NCBI GenBank assembly: GCA_000436915.1
Contig: HF994122.1
Coordinates: forward strand, 1-18,176
Reading direction: 5' to 3'
DNA: 18,176 nt
Source: Prevotella sp. CAG:1092
GTDB taxonomy: Bacteria > Bacteroidota > Bacteroidia > Bacteroidales > Bacteroidaceae
Part shown: positions 12,954-18,176 of the stretch, piece after piece
Position numbering within the stretch: the first letter of the stretch is position 1
How the letters are laid out: the number at the start of each line of letters is the position of its first letter
Made by a program: the position numbers and the translations under genes
Notes under the pieces: generated by a model
Told to the model about the DNA's origin: nothing
Databases searched by the model: none
What the model saw: the letters and a program-made list of their open reading frames with translations, nothing else

Positions 12954-15890
12954 ATGAATATATCCCATCTATTCTCATCTCATCGCGGAGCCTCGTTGCT
13001 CCTTTCTCTCTTCCTTGCCGCTTCCGCTTCTGCCCAGCGTAGCCTCGACCTCGCAGGCTCTTGGACCATGGCAGACGGCAAGAAGGCTAACCTCCCTGGT
13101 TCTATGCTCACCAACGACCTTGGCGACGAAGTAACCATCGACACCAAGTGGACAGGCAGCCTCTACGACTCCTCGTTCTATTACAACCCCTACATGGCCA
13201 AATATCGCGAGGCCGGCAAGATGAAGTTTCCTTTCTTCCTCACTCCTCGTCGTAACTATGTAGGCGAAGCTTGGTATGAGCGTACCATCAGCATACCTCG
13301 CCAATGGAAAAAGGGTAGGGTGGAGCTTTACCTTGAGCGCCCACATATCGAAACCACAGTCTACGTAAATGGCAAGCTCGCAGGTCGCGACTCGTCGCTC
13401 TCTGTGCCTCATAGCTTCGATATCACACAGCTCGTGCTGTTTGGTAAAGACAACCAGATAAAAATCCGCGTGTATAATGGTATCGAGAATGTGTGCGTAG
13501 GACAAGATTCGCATAGCGTTACCGACCAAACCCAGGGCAACTGGAATGGTATTGCTGGCGACATCCGACTAATCTCTCATCCTAAGGCTTATATCTCTAA
13601 TCTCCAGGTATATCCTAATCTCGAAGCCAAGGGCGTGGGTGTGGATGTAGAAACCGTAGGGTTAAAGAAACCTCGCAATATCGTTTTCCTCATCGATGGC
13701 AATAGAGTTGAGGCTAAGCGAGTGGCTATAGACGAAACTAAGGTGCGCTATGAGATAAGCCTTGGCGATAGTGTCCGTCTATGGAATGAGTTTACTCCAA
13801 ACCTCTATACTCTCTCTGCCATTCTCGACAACGATACCACCTCTACCACCTTCGGAATGCGTGAGATATCTTTCAAGGGTCGCCAACTATTCCTTAATGG
13901 CAATCCGCTCTATCTTCGTGGCACAGTAGAAAACTGCAACTTCCCTCTTACAGGTTTCCCTCCTACCGATGAGACTTCATGGCTTCGTGTGTTCCAAAAG
14001 TGCAAGGAATATGGCATCAACCATGTTCGCTTCCATTCATATTGTCCTCCTGAGGCTGCCTTCTTTGCAGCCGATAAGGTGGGTATCTATCTTCAGCCCG
14101 AAGGACCATCATGGCCTAACCATGGGGTGAAGTTGCGTCGTGGTATGACCATCGACCACTATCTGTTGCAGGAAACTCAGCGCATGGTACGTCAATATGG
14201 CAACCACCCTTCGTTCTGCATGCTTGCTGCAGGCAATGAACCTGCTGGCGACTGGGTGGCTTGGTGTCGCGACTTCATTAACTACTGGCACAAAACGGGC
14301 GACAACCGTCGCATATATTGTGGTGCTTCCGTAGGTGGCGGATGGGCATGGGATGCCAATAGCGACTATCATGTCAAGGGTGGTGCACGTGGTTTGGAAT
14401 GGAACCGCACGGCTCCTTCTTCTTCCGACGACTATTATTCTCAGCTCTTGCGTCCTCGCAACTTCAATGCCGAGGTTACTCCTGCTTACGCTTTAGCTCC
14501 TGATACCTTTGCCGACGGCACTATCGAGATGGTTGCCAACACTCCTATCATTGCCCACGAGCAAGGTCAATGGTGTGCTTTCCCTGATCTTCGTGAGCGC
14601 TCGCAGTATACTGGCGTCTATAAAGCAAGCAATTTCGACATCTTCGAAGACCTGCTTCAGCATGGCGGCATGGCTACTATGGCTGATAAGTTCTTGGCTT
14701 CGAGCAGCCGTTTGCAGCAGTTGGCTTATAAATACGAGATGGAGCGCAACCTTCGCACTCCTGAGTATGCAGGCTTCCAACTCCTTGGTCTCAACGACTA
14801 TAGCGGACAAGGCACAGCCCTCGTAGGTCCGCTCAACGTGTTCTGGAGAGAGAAGAGCTGGGTGAAGAATGCTACTGACATGAATGTGTTCCGCCATGCT
14901 TGTAAGCCTGTAGTGCCTTTGGCTCGCTTTCCTCGCTTCGTATATACTGCTGCCGACACCCTCGTTGTGCCAGTAGAACTATATAATGCTTCGGCATCTG
15001 CTCTCACAGAAACTCCTCGCTATACTATTTCTGGTAGCGGCGTAGAGACTATTCGTGGCGTGCTTGCTAATGGTGTGCAGACATATCCTGTGGGCAAGAA
15101 CATCGCCCTCGGCACCATCTCGTTGCCTCTTAATATATATAATAAGGTGGAGACATCGCAGTTGCCACAGAAGTTGCAGTTGCAAGTATCTGTAGGTGGC
15201 AACACCAACGAGTGGGACTTCTGGGTGTATCCTTCAAAGCTTGACATGCCTAAAGTTGTTGGCAACAAGCAAGTAGCACAGAATATCTACATCTGCGACT
15301 CTCTCGATGCTAAGGCTCTTGCAGTATTGAAGAAAGGTGGAAAGGTGCTCATCCAGGCTGCTGGTCGCGTCACCTATGGTAGCGATGTTAAGCAAACATA
15401 CTTGCCTGTGTTCTGGAATACCAGCTGGTTTAAGATGCGCCCACCTCATACTACAGGCTCTTATATCGACGCCTCTCATCCTGTGTTTGCCAACTGTCCT
15501 ACAGACGACTGGCAGAACCTGAACTGGTGGGAACTTGTAAATCGTGCTCAGATTATGAACCTCGCCGAGTTCCCTGCCGACTATCAGTCGCCATTCCAGC
15601 CTATCGATACTTGGCATGTAAGTCGTAAGCTTGGCATGATAGCCGAAGCAAATGTGCTTGGTGGCAAACTTCTCATTACCACCTTTGATATCTCGTCGCG
15701 TCTCGATAGTCGCTTGGTGGCTCGTCAGCTTCGCAAGTCTATCCTCGACTATATGCTCTCCGACAGCTTTGCACCATCTATCACCATAGAGCCAAGCGTC
15801 ATCACCGACCTTTTCACTAAGCATGCTCCTGACGTGAATATGTTTACCAACGAGTCGCCAGATGAGCTAAAACCAAAGATTGTAAGATAA
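12954..15890 (+). CDS. Secreted GH2 family glycosidase (beta-galactosidase-like)
   Basis: The start is placed at ATG 12954, giving 978 residues with a clean signal peptide (1-27, SLLLSLFLAASASA then QRS). A TTG 105 bp upstream would add Pro/Phe-rich residues encoded by the pyrimidine tract and bury the signal peptide. GH2 domains follow in order: sugar-binding jelly roll (about 75-208, with WYERTISIP and ETTVYVNGKLAGRDSS), immunoglobulin-like domain (210-305), and a TIM barrel (306-620). The barrel carries LYLRGTVENC (319-328), the acid/base Glu429 in AAGNEPAGDW and the nucleophile Glu536 in IIAHEQGQW. Further beta domains and a C-terminal alpha/beta region (about 770-940, starting near VLKKGGKVLIQAAG) complete it. 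GNEP and HEQGQW mark a Bacteroidetes GH2 subgroup; the exact sugar is uncertain. It is probably cotranscribed with GH35. Confidence 0.93.
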   Translation: MNISHLFSSHRGASLLLSLFLAASASAQRSLDLAGSWTMADGKKANLPGSMLTNDLGDEVTIDTKWTGSLYDSSFYYNPYMAKYREAGKMKFPFFLTPRRNYVGEAWYERTISIPRQWKKGRVELYLERPHIETTVYVNGKLAGRDSSLSVPHSFDITQLVLFGKDNQIKIRVYNGIENVCVGQDSHSVTDQTQGNWNGIAGDIRLISHPKAYISNLQVYPNLEAKGVGVDVETVGLKKPRNIVFLIDGNRVEAKRVAIDETKVRYEISLGDSVRLWNEFTPNLYTLSAILDNDTTSTTFGMREISFKGRQLFLNGNPLYLRGTVENCNFPLTGFPPTDETSWLRVFQKCKEYGINHVRFHSYCPPEAAFFAADKVGIYLQPEGPSWPNHGVKLRRGMTIDHYLLQETQRMVRQYGNHPSFCMLAAGNEPAGDWVAWCRDFINYWHKTGDNRRIYCGASVGGGWAWDANSDYHVKGGARGLEWNRTAPSSSDDYYSQLLRPRNFNAEVTPAYALAPDTFADGTIEMVANTPIIAHEQGQWCAFPDLRERSQYTGVYKASNFDIFEDLLQHGGMATMADKFLASSSRLQQLAYKYEMERNLRTPEYAGFQLLGLNDYSGQGTALVGPLNVFWREKSWVKNATDMNVFRHACKPVVPLARFPRFVYTAADTLVVPVELYNASASALTETPRYTISGSGVETIRGVLANGVQTYPVGKNIALGTISLPLNIYNKVETSQLPQKLQLQVSVGGNTNEWDFWVYPSKLDMPKVVGNKQVAQNIYICDSLDAKALAVLKKGGKVLIQAAGRVTYGSDVKQTYLPVFWNTSWFKMRPPHTTGSYIDASHPVFANCPTDDWQNLNWWELVNRAQIMNLAEFPADYQSPFQPIDTWHVSRKLGMIAEANVLGGKLLITTFDISSRLDSRLVARQLRKSILDYMLSDSFAPSITIEPSVITDLFTKHAPDVNMFTNESPDELKPKIVR

Positions 15891-15938
15891 TAGAAACAAT
15901 CGTTAGATAATAGAAACTATAGTGAGATAATAGATAGG
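15885..15938 (+). repeat. 20-bp imperfect tandem repeat overlapping the GH2 stop codon
   Basis: AGATAATAG recurs at 15885, 15905 and 15925, exactly 20 bp apart. The first two units share AGATAATAGAAAC and the third is partial. The first copy contains the TAA stop of the GH2 gene. A fourth, looser AGATAAT is at 15950. No T-tailed terminator hairpin is seen after this gene. Confidence 0.75.
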
Positions 15939-16021
15939 AAAAAAGGAGCAGATAATTTAATTTATATATCCTCTAATGCATTTGCGTTAGCGTGAATAAA
16001 TCTTAAATATTATCTATAGAT

Positions 16022-16037
16022 ATTCGTAATTACGAAT
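16022..16037. promoter_or_regulatory. 16-bp perfect palindrome upstream of the thiamine operon promoter
   Basis: ATTCGTAATTACGAAT is an exact inverted repeat ending 7 bp before the -7 box, so it covers the -33 region of the thi promoter. The position fits an operator, but the regulator is unknown and A/T-rich palindromes can be incidental. Confidence 0.5.
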
Positions 16038-16044
16038 TTATATA

Positions 16045-16052
16045 TACTTTTG
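16045..16052 (+). promoter_or_regulatory. -7 box for the thiamine operon
   Basis: TACTTTTG is an exact TAnnTTTG located about 59 bp before the TPP riboswitch. Transcription would begin near 16058-16060. No TTTG -33 element is obvious; the palindrome at 16022-16037 occupies that position. Confidence 0.6.
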
Positions 16053-16086
16053 CAAAGCGGTGGCTAATGGTAGCTGCCGCTTTTGC
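16052..16086 (+). other. Leader hairpin before the TPP riboswitch
   Basis: GCAAAGCGG (16052-16060) pairs with CCGCTTTTGC (16077-16086) with one bulged T; inside, GCTA and TAGC form a second short stem. The 5' arm overlaps the -7 box, so whether the full hairpin is in the thi transcript depends on the start site. It is not followed by a T-run. Confidence 0.45.
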
Positions 16087-16103
16087 AATAATAAAAATAA
16101 GAA

Positions 16104-16184
16104 ATAAGGGGTGCTTCACGATTGTGATGCTGAGATTATACCCATAGAACCTGACGCAGGTAATGCTGCCGCAGGGATTGCTTC
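16104..16184 (+). ncRNA. TPP riboswitch (THI element)
   Basis: The conserved thi-box order is clear: GGGGTGC (16108-16114), the stem TCAC-GATT-GTGA, GCTGAGATTATACCC (16129-16143), GAACCTGA (16148-16155), then GCAG-GTAATG-CTGC (16157-16170) and GCAGGGA (16171-16177). This aptamer binds thiamine pyrophosphate and lowers expression of the thi genes when it is plentiful. It lies about 90 nt before the thiD ATG. No terminator with a proper T-run follows, so control is more likely at translation. Reading frames open through this element are not coding. Confidence 0.96.
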
Positions 16185-16200
16185 AACCATCGTTATGGTG

Positions 16201-16272
16201 TGCGAGGCTGTTTCTATTCCGTATCGTCTTTTTAAGTATGCCAACAGAGGCACCTCTGCAAACGATAATAGC
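16201..16272 (+). promoter_or_regulatory. Probable expression platform of the TPP riboswitch
   Basis: Just before the thiD ATG, CAGAGG (16245-16250) and CCTCTG (16253-16258) form a compact hairpin. Alternatively, TGCGAGG (16201-16207) can pair with CCTCTGCA (one bulge) and CTGTT (16208-16212) with AACAG (16243-16247). These are mutually exclusive, which suits a ligand-driven switch, but the folding is only inferred by eye. Confidence 0.4.
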
Positions 16273-17088
16273 ATGAGGTATCTTTGCGTATTGACTATAG
16301 CAGGCTCCGACAGTTGCGGAGGCGCAGGAGTGCAAGCAGACATAAAGACTATGTCGGCTTTGGGCGTTTATGCCGCTTCGGCAATAACATCTGTAACTGT
16401 GCAAAACACCCTTGGCGTGAAGGCTATACAAGCCATAGAACCTGCAATTGTGGCAGGACAAATCAAGGCTGTGATGGATGATGTGAAGCCCGTGGCTATA
16501 AAAATAGGTATGGTCAACGACTGCGCTACCATACACGCTATAGCCGATTCTCTAAGCTCTTATTCTCCAAGCACACTGGTTGTAGACCCCGTTATGGCGT
16601 CTACCAGCGGCTCTATGCTCATGCAGCGAGATACGCTTGAGGTGTTTTGTAGCGAATTGCTCCCTATGGCAACCTTGCTAACACCAAACATCCCAGAGGC
16701 AGAAGTATTGTCGAAGACTGAAATCCATACTGTCGACGATATGGATGTTGCTGCCAAACGAATACTTGCTATGGGCTGCAAGGCTGTGCTCATAAAGGGA
16801 GGTCATCTGGAAGGCAACAAGAAGATAGATAAGCTTTATCTGAATGATGGCACCGTTCACACCTTTGTGCATGCTACTATCAACACTCGCAACACCCACG
16901 GCACAGGGTGCACACTCTCTTCTGCCATTGCCTCGTTTATGGCTCGTGGCTTAGATTTGCCCGACGCTATTGCTCATGCCAAGGAATATTTGTCGCAAGC
17001 CTTGGAAGCTGGCAAGGATGTAGAGATAGGCGAAGGTCACGGACCAGTATGCCATTTGTTTAATCCCGAAAAAACAATCATCTTATGA
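16273..17088 (+). CDS. thiD: hydroxymethylpyrimidine/phosphomethylpyrimidine kinase
   Basis: The start is set at ATG 16273 (271 residues), where family homology begins (MRYLCVLTIAGSDSCGG). An earlier in-frame GTG at 16111 lies inside the riboswitch and is rejected. ThiD phosphorylates hydroxymethylpyrimidine twice, giving HMP-PP for thiamine phosphate synthesis in the cytoplasm. Motifs of this ribokinase-fold enzyme are GSDSCGGAGVQAD (11-23), VKPVAIKIGM (71-80), VVDPVMAS (103-110), AVLIKGGH (171-178) and the anion-hole/catalytic GTGCTLSSA (210-218), with Cys213. Length is normal. The gene overlaps thiE by 4 bp (ATGA), and the operon is controlled by the TPP riboswitch in its leader. Identification is secure. 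Confidence 0.96.
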   Translation: MRYLCVLTIAGSDSCGGAGVQADIKTMSALGVYAASAITSVTVQNTLGVKAIQAIEPAIVAGQIKAVMDDVKPVAIKIGMVNDCATIHAIADSLSSYSPSTLVVDPVMASTSGSMLMQRDTLEVFCSELLPMATLLTPNIPEAEVLSKTEIHTVDDMDVAAKRILAMGCKAVLIKGGHLEGNKKIDKLYLNDGTVHTFVHATINTRNTHGTGCTLSSAIASFMARGLDLPDAIAHAKEYLSQALEAGKDVEIGEGHGPVCHLFNPEKTIIL

Positions 17089-17696
17089 TACAATTTATCA
17101 CACACTCCAACAATCGCTACAGCTATGTAGACGGTGCACGCTTGGCTCTCGAAGGAGGTTGCCGATGGGTGCAACTGAGAATGAAGGAAGCTACAGAAGC
17201 TGAGTTTATGGCTGCAGCAGCAGAAATAGGCAGACTATGCAAGGAGCATGGCGCTACGTTTGTTCTCGACGACCATGTAGAATGGGTCGAGAAGACTGGA
17301 GCCGATGGTGTGCATCTTGGCAAAAACGATATGCCTATCGATGAGGCTCGAAAGATACTTGGTAGCGACAAGATTATTGGAGGCACAGCAAACACCTTCG
17401 AAGATGTTGAGCGCCTGTATCGTCAGGGTGCCGACTACATAGGTTGTGGTCCGTTTCGCTTCACCACCACCAAGAAGAATCTGTCGCCAGTTCTTGGCTT
17501 AGAAGGCTATCAGCATATCGTTGACCAAATGAAGTCGCATGGTATCAACCTTCCTATCGTTGCCATAGGTGGCATATTGGAGTCGGATATCAAGTCGATA
17601 TTGGCAACAGGTGTAAGCGGAATAGCTGTTAGCGGTGGCATATTGAATGCCGAGAATCCTGCAGAAGAAATGCAACGCTTCTTGAAACTTGTATAA
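17085..17696 (+). CDS. thiE: thiamine phosphate synthase
   Basis: This 203-residue TIM-barrel enzyme joins HMP-PP with thiazole phosphate to give thiamine phosphate. Motifs are WVQLRMKEA (28-36), ATFVLDDHVEW (57-67, where many ThiE have NDR), GVHLGKNDM (75-83), GGTANT (99-104), IGCGPFRFTTTKKN (119-132), LGLEGY (137-142) and IVAIGGI (158-164). The GPFRFTTTK loop and DDH are variants seen in place of the more usual GPIxPTxTK and NDR; all other phosphate-binding elements are kept, so I expect an active enzyme. The start codon overlaps the thiD stop. thiC follows 39 bp downstream. The call is secure. Confidence 0.95.
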   Translation: MIQFITHSNNRYSYVDGARLALEGGCRWVQLRMKEATEAEFMAAAAEIGRLCKEHGATFVLDDHVEWVEKTGADGVHLGKNDMPIDEARKILGSDKIIGGTANTFEDVERLYRQGADYIGCGPFRFTTTKKNLSPVLGLEGYQHIVDQMKSHGINLPIVAIGGILESDIKSILATGVSGIAVSGGILNAENPAEEMQRFLKLV

Positions 17697-17735
17697 CTTC
17701 TCAATATATTCGAAATCTAAATAAAAGAAATATTA

Positions 17736-18176
17736 ATGGAAACTAAAATCAAATTCAACTATCCTTCTTCCGAGAAGGTGTATCTAAGTGGAAAGCTATA
17801 TCCTGAAATCAAGGTAGGAATGCGCAGAGTGAAACTTACTCCAACCGTTACTGTCGAAGGAAACGAGCGCCATATGGAACCTAATGAGCCTGTGTATATC
17901 TACGACACCAGCGGTGCTTACAGCGACCCTAATGTGGAGATAGACTTAGAGAAAGGTTTGCCTAAAATGCGTCAATCATGGATTGATGGTCGCAAGGAAG
18001 GCGAAACTCAAATGTATTTTGCTAAGCAGGGCATCATAACACAGGAAATGGAGTATGTAGCCATTCGTGAGAATATGAATTGCGAAGAACTTGGCATAAA
18101 GACTCATATCACCCCTGCCTTTGTATGCAAAGAGATAGCTGAGGGTAGGGCGGTGGTACCTGCCAATATCAAGCAC
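17736..18176 (+). CDS. thiC: phosphomethylpyrimidine synthase, N-terminal part (runs off the window)
   Basis: An open frame from ATG 17736 continues without a stop to the last base, giving the first 147 residues of ThiC, a protein of roughly 550-600 residues in most bacteria. ThiC is a radical-SAM 4Fe-4S enzyme that rearranges aminoimidazole ribotide into HMP phosphate, the substrate of ThiD. The visible part matches the N-terminal region: VYIYDTSGAYSDP (53-65), GLPKMRQSWIDGR (74-86), TQMYFAKQGIITQEMEYVAI (91-110), REN (111-113) and EIAEGRAVVPANIKH at the cut edge. The SAM/cluster-binding cysteines are beyond the window. It follows thiE in the same riboswitch-controlled operon. Only the end coordinate is missing. 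Confidence 0.95.
   Translation, partial: METKIKFNYPSSEKVYLSGKLYPEIKVGMRRVKLTPTVTVEGNERHMEPNEPVYIYDTSGAYSDPNVEIDLEKGLPKMRQSWIDGRKEGETQMYFAKQGIITQEMEYVAIRENMNCEELGIKTHITPAFVCKEIAEGRAVVPANIKH

Noticed and set aside
12298..15824. Several open frames of 60 to 230 codons antisense to the GH35 and GH2 genes
   Set aside because: They follow from codon bias of the sense genes, lack promoters and family features, and overlap secure coding sequence.
16187..16233. Possible transcription terminator after the riboswitch (ACCAT/ATGGT stem and a later T5 run)
   Set aside because: The 5-bp stem is 28 nt away from the T-run, and no stable stem directly precedes the T-run.
16111..16272. N-terminal extension of ThiD from a GTG codon
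   Set aside because: The segment is the TPP riboswitch and its expression platform; its translation has no resemblance to ThiD, and homology begins at ATG 16273.
17976..18176. Minus-strand open frame at the right edge
   Set aside because: It is antisense to the thiC reading frame, which has clear family motifs throughout.

Overview
The window looks like chromosome from a member of Bacteroidales, most likely Prevotella/Segatella. The reasons are exact or near-exact TAnnTTTG (-7) promoter boxes upstream of several genes, A/T-rich leaders without Shine-Dalgarno sequences, and families typical of the phylum (VTC/DUF4956/DUF2490 cluster, LytTR two-component pair, secreted GH35 and GH2 enzymes, LolD-type ATPase, CvfB). 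No rRNA, tRNA, CRISPR, phage or insertion sequence is visible. The genus is an inference.

Layout. 67-3772 (minus strand) is a compact operon: CPA2-type antiporter, LolD-like ABC ATPase, then CvfB-like S1 RNA-binding protein. A divergent intergenic region with two opposed -7 boxes leads to asd (aspartate-semialdehyde dehydrogenase, 3987-5000), which ends in a strong terminator. 5094-7392 (plus strand) is a three-gene module: a VTC-fold polyphosphate-polymerase-like protein, a DUF4956 membrane protein and a DUF2490 outer-membrane barrel. A 16-bp bidirectional terminator separates it from convergent ridA (7491-7865, minus). A DUF805 membrane protein (8062-8589) follows, then a 22-nt-periodic palindromic array ending in a 25-bp hairpin and T-tract. 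8747-10647 (minus) is a LytS/LytR-like two-component pair. Divergent from it lie two secreted glycosidases, GH35 (10846-12861) and GH2 (12954-15890), separated by an unusual polypyrimidine/poly-A spacer.

The right end is a thiamine operon. A promoter preceded by a 16-bp perfect palindrome leads into a well-conserved TPP riboswitch (about 16104-16184), then thiD (true start 16273), thiE (ATGA overlap) and thiC, which is cut by the window edge.

Most genes are housekeeping or well-known families. The most interesting parts are the VTC-DUF4956-DUF2490 module, which could be a cell-envelope polyphosphate or polyanion system, the periodic palindromic array at 8603-8710, and an antiporter that appears to lack the usual ion-binding aspartate.
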